DNA of 64,000 nucleotides from Terfezia claveryi. Its lineage: Eukaryota > Ascomycota > Pezizomycetes > Pezizales > Pezizaceae. Location of the stretch: contig WHUX01000034.1 of assembly GCA_015179025.1 (NCBI GenBank), positions 350,520 through 414,519 on the forward strand. Direction: 5' to 3'. Below are positions 48,517 through 59,857 of this stretch, in pieces. Below the pieces are notes generated by a model that ran no database searches, was not told the origin of the DNA, and worked only from the letters and a program-made list of their open reading frames with translations. The translations under genes and the position numbers were made by a program. Each line of letters starts with the position of its first letter. The first letter of the stretch is position 1.

Positions 48517-50799
48517 TTGTACACCCCTCGCAAGTCCAATTTGGTAAACCATTTTGCCTTGGAAAGCCTGGCTAATGTCTCCTAGATCAGAGGTAGGGGG
48601 TATCTGTTTTTGACCCTTATTTCGTTCAGGCCACGATAATCAACACACAACTGAAGGGAGCCATCCGACTTCTTCACGAAAAGCACTGGAGTACCTGCTG
48701 GTGAGGAGCTGTGACGAATAAAGCTCTTGTTGAGGTTTTCCTCCAAGTATTTCTTCAACGCTTCCAGCTCCAACCGGGACATTCCGTAGAGGGGCCCATA
48801 GGGGGAGTCTTACCCTCTATCAGCAGAATAGTATGGTCATATGGCCGGTGGGATGCAAGCTTTTCTGCGGCCTTCTCCGAGAACAGGTCAATGAATTCGT
48901 GGTATTCGTCTGGTACCATAGACTAATGAATTCGTGGTATTCGTCTGGTACCATGGACTTCCACTCCTCCTTCGACCGTGTCTTATTAATCTCCAGGTTC
49001 ACCTCGTGTATGGACAGGGCATGAGCCTTCAGCTTGTGCCTTCTAGTAAGGTAAGCGAAAGCCCCTGCCCCGATAAAGCTAACATTCAGAGGTTTTTGGG
49101 GGCCAGGGGGCATCAGGAGCAAAGGGGGAATTGGGGGTGGTAAGGCACACAGCCCAGTAACGGTGGCCTTCAGATTCCCGCAGTGTTTTTTGCAATCCTG
49201 GCTGTTGAACTGCAGGGTATAGGAGCCGAAGCTGACCGATACATCGTGCATTCTAAGCCAGGGGATTCCGAGGACAATCGGATACTTGAGCTTTGTCACA
49301 AACATCGGGAGGGCTTCGGAGTGATCCCCGACCTGGGCAGGCACGCACGCAATATCGGTGATATCTCCGGAGGAAATAGGTCGACCGTCGATGACATCCA
49401 GGACACGAGGGGTTTTAAGCTTGGACATGGGTATAGAGAATTTACTGACAAAGGCCTGGTCAACGAATGCAATTCCTGAAGCTCCGCAATCTATAAGAGC
49501 TGACATGGTGATTATTCTATCATTAATTTTGAGAGAGATAGATACAATAAAATGCTCGCCGAACAAGCGAGACTCGTCAAAAACAGAAGGGGAAGACACA
49601 GAAAATGCAGACAGAGATAAGTGGCCTGGGGCAGGTCCCTTGCTAGTGTCAGTAACTAGGCAAGGGACAGGGCTTTTCCCGACTCATCTACCTCCACAAT
49701 CCTGGCTGGGGTGTCTGAGATGGCGTGGGCGGCTAGGGAGCGGTTTTTTCGAAGGGGACAGGCCGCAATGAAGTGGTCAGCCTTCCCACAGGCTATGCAT
49801 AGCCCATTATTCTGGCGGCGTTCCCTCTCTTCTTGGGTCAGGCGAGGCCTGCCTGCTGATAGATCTATAGGCGCTGGTCCACCGGCTACGAGGGAAGGGT
49901 GGGCTGGGTTGTTGGTAATAGGGGTCTGTAGCTGAGTGCGAGCAGGTGAGAAAGTCGAGCGGGGGGCTGCGGTAGGGGAAGCCTTCAGGCTATTTCTAAA
50001 CCTGGCCATCTTTTGCTCCAATCAGCTAGCCTGATTAATGAACTCTTCGAGGGTATGGACATCTGGGAAATTGATAAGTGCCTGCCTTAGCTCCACGCTT
50101 AGGCCTTCCTGGAATTGATCCAATTTTATTTTGTCACTCCAGTCGACTTCAGCAGCCAACCTAGAGAATTCAGCCACATAGGTGGCGAGGTCGGTGTTCT
50201 TTTGTCGAAGGGCTCGAAGGGCTCTTGTGGCCGTTCCTTCTGGATTCGGATCCCCAAACGCTTAGTCAAGGATAATGAATAAGGCGGAAATGTCCGCTAG
50301 ATTGATCCCTATTCCCAAAACATAGGGCTGGACTTAGTCCAAAGCCTTCCCTTCCAGCAGGCCGTAAACGTAGGCGAGTTTGTGCTGGGTGGTTGGAAAT
50401 TTAGCAGCATCTCCGTTGAGCTTAATATTGATCGAGTTTTTCCAGGCCTTGAGGCAGGCCCATTCACCATTAAATTTGGGTAGGGTGGGGAGGTCTTGGG
50501 TTTTGGCGGGCATGGCAGTCGCCAGTGCCTGTGTGGTTGCAGCGGCAAGGGCACGGTTGAGATTACGAATGGTTACTCAGTGGTCTGCAAGGTCCTCTCG
50601 GAGAAGAAGGATTTCATCTTCGACTTCTTTCAGCCTTCGTTCGGTGTTCTGGAGCTCCGCTCCTTGTTTTTCGCCAATCTTATAGGTGGCAGTGAAGATA
50701 TCGATGGCCATTCGGCGGTATTCCAACAGCTGGGCAGGGTCTGAGGGTTTCCCTCCATGCTTGGAACCTGTCAGTGAGTAACGGGGTTGGTTCGGACAT
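48517..50799 (-). pseudogene. Ty3/gypsy gag-pol, broken and 3'-truncated
   Basis: In order on the minus strand: gag from an ATG at 50799 (QLLEYRRMAIDIF, FRALRQKNTDLATYVAEFSR-like capsid), a CCHC zinc knuckle CIACGKADHFIAAC (about 49790), aspartic protease with an altered active site LIDCGASG (about 49490), and the reverse-transcriptase start [20 protein letters not shown], then WFTKLDLRGVYN, where the sequence meets the foldback element. Stops interrupt it at sites where the sister copy has Gln or Trp codons (for example EGKALD-stop-VQPYV). A 35-bp tandem duplication at 48890-48959 breaks the protease-RT frame. Most of RT, RNase H and integrase is absent. Confidence 0.88.
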
Positions 50800-50830
50800 G
50801 ACAGCGTACCAGTTGGTCGAGAAGATCCAA

Positions 50831-51325
50831 CGTAGTGTAGCGACGGCTCTGGGGGCAAGGCAACCAAGGGGTACGCTGGAGCAAGGGCAAGGCTCGGATA
50901 ACACACATGTAGGAACGCTACGTGTGTGACCAGGGGGAGGCTGAGATGGGGGGCAAGGGCAAGAGGCAAGAGAGGCAGAGGGCAAGGGACACGAGACACG
51001 CGGAAGCAGTTGCCGCGTGTGTCAAGGGAGGCAGCTGGGCTGCAGAGACAAGGCGAAGAGGTGCACAAGGGAGATGCACCAACGTGGAGAGAAGCAAGGC
51101 CCTGTATTGGATATACAAGACGTTGGATGGGGATCCAACGAGAGGGCGGAGAGAGCAAGCTATATATACAGGCTTCCTTCCTGGCCAAGGCCACCAGAAG
51201 GAATAAGGTTCCCGAGACCCCTTATCTCGGGAACAGAGATAACAACGATATCAATCAACAATAACGAGAGTCGGACGGAATTTCGTCTGACTCTCAAACC
51301 CGGCTAGGTAAGGACGGTTGTGACA
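50831..51325 (-). mobile_element. 5' LTR of the minus-strand gypsy copy
   Basis: Runs from TGTCACAACC (51325, minus strand) to CACTACG next to gag; about 495 bp. It aligns along its length with 62589-63166, including CCCATCCAACGTCTTGTATA and the Leu/Pro-rich-looking pyrimidine stretch. A hairpin (GAGAGTC...GACTCTC) lies near the 5' end. The frames in it are chance. Confidence 0.75.
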
Positions 51326-52530
51326 ATTGACAACTTACCAAGCTGGCGTTTATGTCCTCGAGCCTGCAATTGGGGGTCCCTATTAGCCTGCGATTGGGGG
51401 TCCCTATTAGCCTGCGATCAGGGGTCCCTATTAGTCTAGATATCTATATCCATATGAGTATGCAATTAGGGTTCTTTCTTAGCCTAGATATCCGTATCCA
51501 TATGAGCCTGCAATTGGGGCCTGCAATTGGGGGTCCTTCTTAGCCTGTATATCCGCATCTATATGAGAAATCATCTGCCTCAGTCTGCATTATGTAGCGT
51601 CCACTTTCGTCATGCTTCCTAGCATGAAACATACCAATATCTAGAGCTGGCGAAAGCATGAAAAAACCAATATATAGAGCCAGCGGAAGCATGAAAAACA
51701 CCAATATATAGCGCCAGCAGAAGCATGCAAAACACCAATATATAGCACCAGTAGATGCATGCAAAACACCAATACCTAGAGCTAGTAAAAGCATGCAAAA
51801 TACCAATATCTAGAGCCAGTGGAAGCATGAATTGCATGCATATATAGAGGCCGAAAAGCAATTATTTCTATATGTTTGTCTTCTCATTCATTTCCCATAT
51901 ATGGGTATTTCCTCCTTTGTACTAGGTTTTGCCAATTGCAGGAAGAGCCTCAACTGACGTAGCGGGATGATTGTAGGTAAGACAAGTAATCTGGTTTTAA
52001 GACAGCACCAGTCGATCCAATGGCTAGCAGCAAGACATAGCAAGTCCCTATTTCCAAGGTAGGTCCGGCTGAGATTTAAAGCTTTTCTCTTGTTCATTCC
52101 TTCCAAATAATTTTGCTCACTCAATTCTACCTGGTTTGCTCGCTTATTTTCTCGCTCATTTGCTCACTCATTTTCTCGCTCATTTGCTCGCTCATTTTCT
52201 CACTGATTTACTTGCTCGATTCTAGGGTGATTTGCTCGCTCGATTGTATGCTGATTTGCTCGCTCGATTGTAGGCTAATTTCCTCGCTCGATTCGGTGAT
52301 ATCCTTGCTCAGTTCTCTGCTGATTTCCTTACTCAATTCTAGGCTGATTTCCTTGCTTAATTCTAGGCTGAGTTGCTTGCTCAATTCTAGCGGATATTCA
52401 GGCTAATATGGACAGTGAATTGCAGGCTCATATGGACAGCGAATCTAGGATTCTAGGGACGCGGATGTAAAAGCTAGTTCAGATGGGGGTTTTGGGCGCA
52501 GTGTGTTAGATAGCCTTATTAGATAATCGT
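51326..52530. repeat. Composite repeat block B (inverted copy at 57.35-58.67 kb)
   Basis: Contains, in order: gcctgcaattgggggtccct units (51355-51560); units carrying a 'gcatgaaaaacaccaatata' motif (51610-51830); a unique part with atgggtatttcctcctttg; a 24-bp minisatellite of tttgctcgctcattttctcg type (52113-52400); and a tail with aggctcatatggacagcgaa. The same order is found reversed at 57350-58670, and the tail and minisatellite again at 54975-55490. Confidence 0.85.
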
Positions 52531-52540
52531 GAGAATAAAA

Positions 52541-53303
52541 TGGATTATTTCAAAATGCATATAATGCAGGTGAACTACAAGAACAGCATAGTAGTATGGG
52601 CGCAGCTATGCTGGGAGACCATTTGCGTTAGAGTTTAGAATGGGATAGTGCATTGGAGTTTGGAATGGGATGGTGACTGTGTAGAGGGTAGAGGTTAAGG
52701 TAGATATGAATCTAGGAATATGGCATCAAATGATTTACGTTGGTTAGGCCAAATAAGTTGGGTGTGTGTAAAGAAATATAAGAAGATATGAATATTTATG
52801 CCATCCTGGAACAGCCTGAGTAATCTTGCAATCTCGTAATGGCCCAGTCCATACTGGTATGGCCCGGGCAATCTTGGAATGGCCCGGTCCATACTGGAAT
52901 GGCCTGGAATCCCAGAACGGACTAGAACATATATAAGTCTCCAAAAGCACGAGTTTCTCGCATATATATAGATATGTTCTGGTCCGCTCCGGGATTCCAG
53001 GCCATACCGGTATGGACCGGGCTGTTTCAGGATTGACCGGTATAGACCGGGCCGTTGCGAGATTGCGAGATTACTCAGGCCATTCCGGGATGGCATAAAT
53101 ATTCATATCTTCTTATATTTCCTTACGCATTTGGCCTAACCAATATAAATCATTTGATGTTATATTTCTAGATTCATGTCTACTTTAACCTCTACCCTCT
53201 ACGCAGTTACCATCCCATTCCAAACTCCAACACAAATGGTCTCCCAACATAGCCGCGCTTGTTCTTGTAGTTCACCTGCATTATATGCATTTTAAAATAA
53301 TCC
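52541..53303. mobile_element. Foldback element, about 370-bp arms
   Basis: The left arm from 52541 (tggattattt...) and the right arm ending at 53303 are inverted copies over most of their length, including gcaggtgaactacaagaaca and aagaaatataagaagatatg (left-arm form). The centre has ggcccgggcaatcttggaat-type palindromic units and an atatata run at about 52965. No coding capacity. Outer target duplication not resolved. Confidence 0.75.
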
Positions 53304-54911
53304 ACAAGGTAACTGAGGTTGATGACAATGTGGTCACCCTAATTTGGCAATGATCACTACTCGGGTAAAGATCATAGTCATATTAAAGGTTATAGAAAAA
53401 AAGGAGTCTCAATCCCTGAAGTGGTCACTAAGAAAGACACTTATGTCAAAAGGCAAAACTAGTTACTCTAGTTCACTATACTCCCAGCGCCATCATACTA
53501 CTTCTTAGGTCGCCCTCGTTGTAGACTTGTAGTTTGGTGGGGATATAGTGAACTGGAGCATTAAGGAATGGATACCCGACAACCTTGCTCCCAGTCCACC
53601 GACAGTGATATTAAGGCAATTAACTTCTTGCCTCCACTGGAAATTGAACTCGGGCCCTCAATAAATAATCATAAACTGTAAAGTAAAGAACTTACCACTG
53701 CATTATACCTACTGTCAGTTTCAAACACTATAGTACTATATTCTGCTAAAACTCGTTACTTTTTCCACTTGCCAATTCAATTGTAGAGATAGGCGCATAG
53801 AGATAGGAAACATATAGCGCATAGAGACAGAAAACATATAGTGACAGGAAACATACAGTAGCATAGATATTTGCTCGCTCTATATACTAGCCTAGATATT
53901 TGCTTGCCCTATATACCAGCTTAGATATTTACTCGTTCTACATGCCAGCCTGGATATTCGTTCACTCTATATATCAGCCTAGATATTCACTCGCTCTACA
54001 AGTCAGCCTGAATATTCGCTTGCTCTATATGATAGCCTAGATATTTGCTCGCTCAATATGCCTGCCTGGATATTCGCTCGCCCCATATATCAGCCTGGAT
54101 ATTTGCTCGCCCCATATATCAGCCTAGATATTTCATCAGGAAAGAATTATAGTTTGCCTTTAGTGGCACTCAGGGTACCTGATGGCGCCTGCTGGTGCCT
54201 ACTGGCGCCCAAGGCACCCATGAAACAAGTACTATTTGTTTGCTGGGTGCCTTGGGTGCCAGTAGGTGCTAGTAGGCACCATCAGGTGCCCTGGATGCCA
54301 CTAAAGGCAAACTATAATTCTTTCCTGATGACTTGCTCGCCCCATATATCAGCCTGGATATTTGCTCGCCCCAGATATCAGCCTGGATATTTGCTGGCCC
54401 TAGATATTAGCTTGGATAACCCCCTCCGGTGAGCCTGTATATTCCCTATATATCAGCCTGGATATTTGCTCGCTCTATATGCCAGCCTAGATATTCGCTC
54501 GCCCTGGATATCAGCCTAGATATTAGCTCACCCTGAATATTAGCCTGCATATTCGCTTGCCCTAGATATTAGCCTGGATATTTGCTCGCTCCATATGCCA
54601 GCCTGAATATTTGCTCACTCTATATGTTAGCCTGGATATTCACTTACTCTACATGTTAGCTAGGATATTCGCTTGCTCTATATGTTAGCCTGAATATTTG
54701 CTTGCTCTATATATCAGCCTGGATATTCGCTTGCCCTAGATATCAGCCTATATATTTGCTCGACCTAGATATCAGCCTAGATATTTGCTCGCTCTATATG
54801 TCAGCCTGAATATTCGCACGTCTAATATGTCAGCCTGGATATTCGCTCGCCCTATATGTCAGCCTGGATATTTGCTTGCCCTATATGTCAGCTTGGATAT
54901 TTGCTCGCTCT
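53304..54911 (+). repeat. Large direct duplication, copy A' (RIP-like)
   Basis: Second copy of 43201-44602. In the first 150 bp every difference I read is C to T or G to A in this copy. It includes a second tRNA-like box pair (about 53616-53702) and the 29-bp minisatellite (about 53857-54911), which is interrupted by a 197-bp MITE. It ends at a junction with a 62-bp piece (54913-54975) also found at 45829-45890. Confidence 0.85.
54134..54330. mobile_element. MITE, 197 bp, nearly full-length hairpin
   Basis: The ends CATCAGGAAAGAATTATAGT and their complement extend into arms of about 87 bp with few mismatches, around a short loop. It interrupts the 29-bp minisatellite; the copy at 44 kb lacks it. 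The flanking bases do not give a clear target duplication. Confidence 0.85.
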
Positions 54912-54974
54912 TATTATAAGAAAATAAATAACAACTTCGTACCAATTGAAATTGGCAACTTCATTGCCAATAAG

Positions 54975-55490
54975 GCTATCTAACATGCAGTGCCCTAAAA
55001 CCCCCATCTGTACCAGCCTTCATATTCACGTCCCTAGAATCCTAGATTCACCGTCCATATGAGCCTGCAATTCATTGTCCATATTAGCCTGAATATCCGC
55101 TAGAATTGAGAAAGCAAATCAGCCTAGAATCGAGCGAGCAAATCAGCCTAGAATCGAGTGAGCAAATCAGCCTAGGATCGAGCGAGCAAATCAGCCTAGA
55201 ATCGAGCAAGCAAATCACCCTAAAATCGAGCAAGGAAATCAGCCTAGAATTGAGCGAGGAAATCAGTAGAGAATTGAGCAAGGATATCACTAAATCAAGC
55301 GAGGAAATCAGCCTATAATCGAGCGAGCAAATCAGCATACAATCAAGCAAGCAAATCAGTGAAAAAATGAGAGAGCAAACTAGCATAGAATTAAGCAAGC
55401 AAATCAGCCTAGAATTGAGAGAGGAAATCAGCAGAGAATTGAGCAAGGAAATCAGCCTAGAATCGAGCGAGCAAATCAGCATACATAGCT
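54975..55490. repeat. Inverted partial copy of block B with 24-bp minisatellite
   Basis: Starts with ataaggctatctaaca, the reverse of the end of block B, then about 17 units of the 24-bp type AGCCTAGAATCGAGCGAGCA+AATC, again with C/T and A/G scatter. Confidence 0.8.
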
Positions 55491-56010
55491 AGCAAGTCGT
55501 CGTTCATGGCTACCACTTTTTTACTGACTATTAGATACAACACTTGTGAACAGCTATATCTTGTATCGTATGTATAATTCTTCTGTATCACATAAGAAGT
55601 TTAGGCTTAGTATAGCTTAGACATTATAGAGTACTATATCAGTACTAGTGGCTTCAACTTCAGACCACTTGCATATACTTGTCAAGAAAAAGGCTTATCG
55701 ATTTTGTAAAGCAAGTGGTTGTACTTCTCGGACATATTATACATACACTCATTGTAAATTTCCCTATTGTTTATTATGTATATAGATTATAGAAATAGAT
55801 AATAGAAATAGATAATAGAAATAGATAATAGATACAAACCTAAAGTTCACTGCTGCCGCTTCCTATAATAGTATGTAGGTTGGTTAACATCTATAGCAAA
55901 GGTATAAGGAGAAAGGTATTTACTTTTATCACTCAAAGAGCCTAGCCCTAGCCAGTTACGATATATAAGAAGAAAGATTGGAAAAAAACAAACATATAAG
56001 AATACAAAGA
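55491..56010. other. AT-rich interval
   Basis: No gene supported. A GATAATAGAAATA short repeat lies at about 55795-55835. A Cys-containing frame near 55680-55790 (KKKAYRFCKASGCTS) faintly recalls zinc-binding tails of transposases but is too short to assign. Confidence 0.3.
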
Positions 56011-56014
56011 AAAA

Positions 56015-56620
56015 AACCCTTCCCCTCCCACCTTACCTCCTCCCCCCTACCCCCTACCTCCTACCCCCTCCTACCCCTACCCCCTACCTCCTCCCACCCT
56101 ACCCCTTCCCCCCTTCCCCCTACCCCACCTCCTCCTCCCGCCACCAGCCCCCGCTGCCAGCCCTCTCCTCCTGCCGCCAGCCCCCACTGCCAGCTCTCAC
56201 TGCCAGCTATCCCCTCCTACTACCAGTCCCTCCTGCCACCAGCCCTTGCCCTCACCCTCAGTCCCTCCCACTACCAGCCCTTGCCCCCACCCTCAGTCCC
56301 TCCCGCTGCCAGCCCCCACCCCCAGTCCCTCCTGCCACCAGCCTCTTCTAGCCCTCACCACCAGTCCCTCCCACTGCTAGTCCCTCCCACCGCCAGTTCC
56401 TCCCGCTGCCAGTCCCTCCCGCCACCAGCCCTTGCCCCCACCGCCAGTCCCGCCGCCAGTCCCTCCCAGCCCCCGCCGCCAGTCCCTCCCACCGCCAGTC
56501 CCTCCCACCGCCAGTCCCTCCCACCGCCAGTTCCTCTCACTGCCAGTCTCTCCTGCCGCCAGCCCTTGCCCCCGCCACCAGTCCCTCCTGCCACCAGCCC
56601 TTATACAATAACCCCCCCTA
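56015..56620. repeat. About 600-bp polypyrimidine tract
   Basis: The plus strand is almost only C and T, with occasional A and G, built from units like gccagtccctcccacc. It starts as plain C/T runs and becomes a 12-17-bp repeat. The Pro/Ser/Ala frame through it is low complexity. Strong purine/pyrimidine strand bias could favour triplex or slipped structures. Confidence 0.85.
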
Positions 56621-57349
56621 AAGCTCTTCCATCACTAGCTCTCCTTACAATAACTCCCCCCAAGAAAAAGAGAAAAAGAACCAACTCCACTTTTTTTTTT
56701 ATTTTTTTTTTTTCCATGATCCCTTCCAACCATCCTATTCATTAGCATCCATTATTGACCCACAATCAGGGTCAACCCACCCATCAGCCCACCTAACTTT
56801 TTTCTTTTTTAACAAAGAAATTGGGTGACAGGGATGATAGGCTAGTAACGGTAGTATTTGCATATTTTCTTCTTGAAGACATGTCAATTGCTCATGGCAG
56901 TATTCCTCAACGTGCAGACGCTTCAATTGGTCAGTGCAATACTGTAAAACACGTTCTTCCTTAAACTCTACTAGAACTTGCAGATCTATAGATCTTTGCA
57001 GCTTTGCATCAAGATCTATCTGACTATTAATGGTCGTCTATCTAATAGAAGTAGCCATAGTTATAGTAGTAGCCAAAGTTGCCAACATGGTAAGGAAGAT
57101 GATAATAAAGTAAAGCATATTGATAGAGGTATTGCATTTAAGGGTAGATATTATAGATATTATTCTGTAGATGTATATTATTCTAGCTATAGAATATTGT
57201 ACTATAAAAGATGTTATGCAAGAGAGGATGTTATGCTATAGGGGTATCCATTGAGAGGCCAGTGCCCACTAACTGTTGATGTTGTTACTGCTTCTAGCTT
57301 AGTTGCTGCTGCAATGCATGTGGAGCTTGTATTAGTGGTCCATAGGATA
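56621..57349. other. Unassigned interval
   Basis: A T run at about 56688-56715, then sequence without recognised domains. An atattatagatattattctg-like AT-rich part lies at about 57145-57240. Nothing further supported. Confidence 0.3.
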
Positions 57350-58670
57350 TAATCGAGTGAGCAAATCAGCCTAGAATCGAGCAGCAAATTAGCATACTAT
57401 CAAGTGAGCAAATCAGCCTAGAATCGAGCAAGCAAATCAGTGAGATAATAAGCGAGCAAATGAGCGAGAAAATGAGCAAGAAAATGAGTGAGCAAATGAG
57501 CGAGAAAATGAGCGAGAAAATGAGCGAGCAAATAAGCGAGAAAATGAGCGAGCAAACCAGAGTAGGATTAAACGAGCAAAATTATTTAAAAGGAATGAAC
57601 AGGAGAAAAGCTCTAAGTCCTAGCTGGGCATACCTTGGAAATAGGGACTTGCCGTGTCTTGCTGCCAGCCATTACAGTCGGATCAACTGGCACTGCCTTA
57701 AAACCAGATTATATGTCTTACCTACAATCATCCTGCCACGTCAGTTGGAGCTCCTCCTGCAATTAGCAAAACCTAGCACAAAGAAGAAAATACTCATATA
57801 TGGGAAACGAATAAGAAGACAAACATATAGAAATGATGGCTTTTCAGCCTCTATATACATCAGCAAGAAAAAAGTGGCATTGGGACGCCAGGTGGTGTCT
57901 CCAGGAGACAGGGTTGTCTTTTGTGTCTTTTGTGTCTTTTATGTCTCCTGGGTGTCTCCTGAGTGTCTCCTATGTGTCTCCTAGTGTCTCCTAGTATCTT
58001 CAGGAGACACTGGGAGACATTCTGCCAATCATGGAGACACATCTTGTCTCCAGTGGCATTACTGACTCTCGAGACACTGGAGACAAACTATTTTCTTTCC
58101 TGATGTATGCATGCAATTCATGCTTCCGCTGGCTCTAGATATTGGTATTTTGTATGCTTCCGCTAGCACTATATATTGGTGGTTTTCATGCTTTCACTGG
58201 CTTTAGATATTGGTGGTTTTCATGCTTTAGCTAGCTCTAGGTATTAGTGTTTTACATACTTCCGCTGATGCTATATACTAGTGTTTTGCATGCTTACGCT
58301 GGCGCTATATATTGGTGTTTTTCATGCTTCCACTGGCTCTATATATTGGTTTTTTCATGCTTTTGCCAGCTCTATATATTGGTGTGTTTCATACTAGAAA
58401 GTATGACGGAAGTGGATGCTACGTGATGCAGACTAAGGCAGATGATTTCTCATATAGATACAGATATATAGGCTAAGAAGGACTTCCGATTGCAGGCCCC
58501 AATTGCAGGCTCATATGGATATGGATATCTAGGCTAAGAAAGAACCCCAATTGTATACTCATATGGACGCATATATCTAGACTAATAGGGACCCCCAATT
58601 GCAGGCTAATAGGGACCCCCGATTGTAGGCTCAAAGATAAAAACACCAGCTCGGCAAGTTGTCAATGGTA
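57350..58670. repeat. Inverted copy of block B, carrying a MITE
   Basis: Reverse-orientation counterpart of 51326-52440: the 24-bp minisatellite (57350-57560), the gcctctatata junction, 'ggtattttgcatgctt'-type units (58110-58400) and the cccaattgcaggct units (58490-58640). A 248-bp insertion at 57858-58105 is absent from the other copy. Confidence 0.85.
57858..58105. mobile_element. MITE with TA target duplication
   Basis: The ends CATCAGCAAGAAAA and CTTTCCTGATG are imperfect inverted repeats related to the 54134 MITE (shared CATCAGGAAAGAA and ATAGTTTG). Inside is a gtgtctcct short tandem repeat. The flanks are TA at 57856-57857 and 58106-58107; block B has the uninterrupted site. A TA duplication fits the Tc1/mariner group. 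Confidence 0.85.
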
Positions 58671-58814
58671 CAAAAACTTGTTCATCTCGTAATGCATACT
58701 ATAGAAGTGGCGATTCTAGGTAATTAGTATTTTCAGGGAATATAAAAAATCTTTTACTCTGAGCATTATATTAATAGACCAGAATATATACATAAGAAAA
58801 GTTCTGCCATCTCC

Positions 58815-58985
58815 CACTTGCTTAATCCTCCGCTTGTCCAATCCCCCACTTGCTTAATCCCCATACCTACTTACTCAATCCCCTGCTTGCTCAATCCTCA
58901 CACCTACTTGCTTAATCCCCCGCTTGCTCAATCCTCATATCCACTTGCTTAATCTCCCGCTTGCTTAATATCCTGCTAGCTCTTA
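58815..58985. repeat. Minisatellite with CTTGCTTAATC/CTTGCTCAATC units
   Basis: About six imperfect units of about 28-32 bp, mainly cccccgcttgctcaatcctc with cacttgcttaatc. It directly follows the C-terminal end of the KRBA2-like relic in reverse orientation. Confidence 0.75.
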
Positions 58986-59530
58986 TATTGAATTCTTATA
59001 TGGGTACGGCCCTGATCCAGTATGACAATAGGTAGTACATGAACGTCCTTCTTTTTTGCATTGACAGCGACGGTCAGAATATAGGCCTTTGCATTTGCAG
59101 CAAACTATAGATCCAGTAGAGGCAAGACATGCAACTTCATACAACGACTTTGGTTTTTGACTTTGCCATTCTAATGGAATAGACTCAAGGTAGGCTAGTC
59201 TAATACTGGAAGGAAGCCACTCCAATTCGCTAGTAGGATAGTATCGATCTAACAGGCCATATTCACTATATAGCTGATATCGGTCAGGGTGAGGCTTGTA
59301 GACAACTCTACAAAAAATTCGGCAATAGTCGGTAGAAGCTCGATTAATACCAGGAATTCATAAGCTAATGAGATCACCTATTATGAAGGTATCTATTTTG
59401 TGTTATTGAATATATAGATTTGCCATTTTCTTCCAAGCTGTTGCAGTACATTTGGGGACTTTTGCTAGCATAATGTTAGTACTGCCAGTAGGAAGTTTAA
59501 GTTGAACAGAAGTAGATTGACTCGAAGATT
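58983..59530 (-). pseudogene. C-terminal part of a KRBA2-like integrase element
   Basis: Reads on the minus strand: LAKVPKCTATAWKKMA, IIGDLISL-stop-IPGINRASTD, CRVVYKPHPDRYQLYSEYGL, LDRYYPTSELEWLPSSIRLA, and a Cys-rich end CCKCKGLYSDRRCQCKKEG followed by CTTYCH. This order is known from the C-termini of KRBA2-type rve integrase proteins. At least one stop lies inside. The upstream (integrase) part is at 61590-62520, separated by the palindromic insert. Confidence 0.65.
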
Positions 59531-59857
59531 CAATCAAACTGTTTTCCTCATTATCCTCCTCCTTCTCATTCTCCTCATTATCTGCCTCTTACTCTATCAG
59601 GAAAAAAAATTTGGTGTCCGGATGCAGCACCAAGCATCCAGACACGATTTTGCGTCCTGTGCGTCCTGTATATCCGGATGCTTCGGGGTATTGCATTACA
59701 ATCTAGATGCAACTAGGGCCCTGCGCTGCATTGCAATACAATCTCGATGCCATTGGGGCAACAATAGCCGTCCAGATGGTAGTTGACATAAGCTCAATGT
59801 CTGGATGTCAGAGTTCATTCCCATCACATCAATAACTCAATTGAGGTTGTTAATGCT

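Noticed and set aside
50922..51307. Arg/Gln-rich frames in the plus strand
   Set aside because: They lie inside the gypsy LTR in antisense; the equivalent sequence in the other LTR does not keep them open.
55680..55790. PiggyBac-like zinc-binding tail
   Set aside because: The cysteine spacing does not fit the family pattern and no transposase core is nearby.
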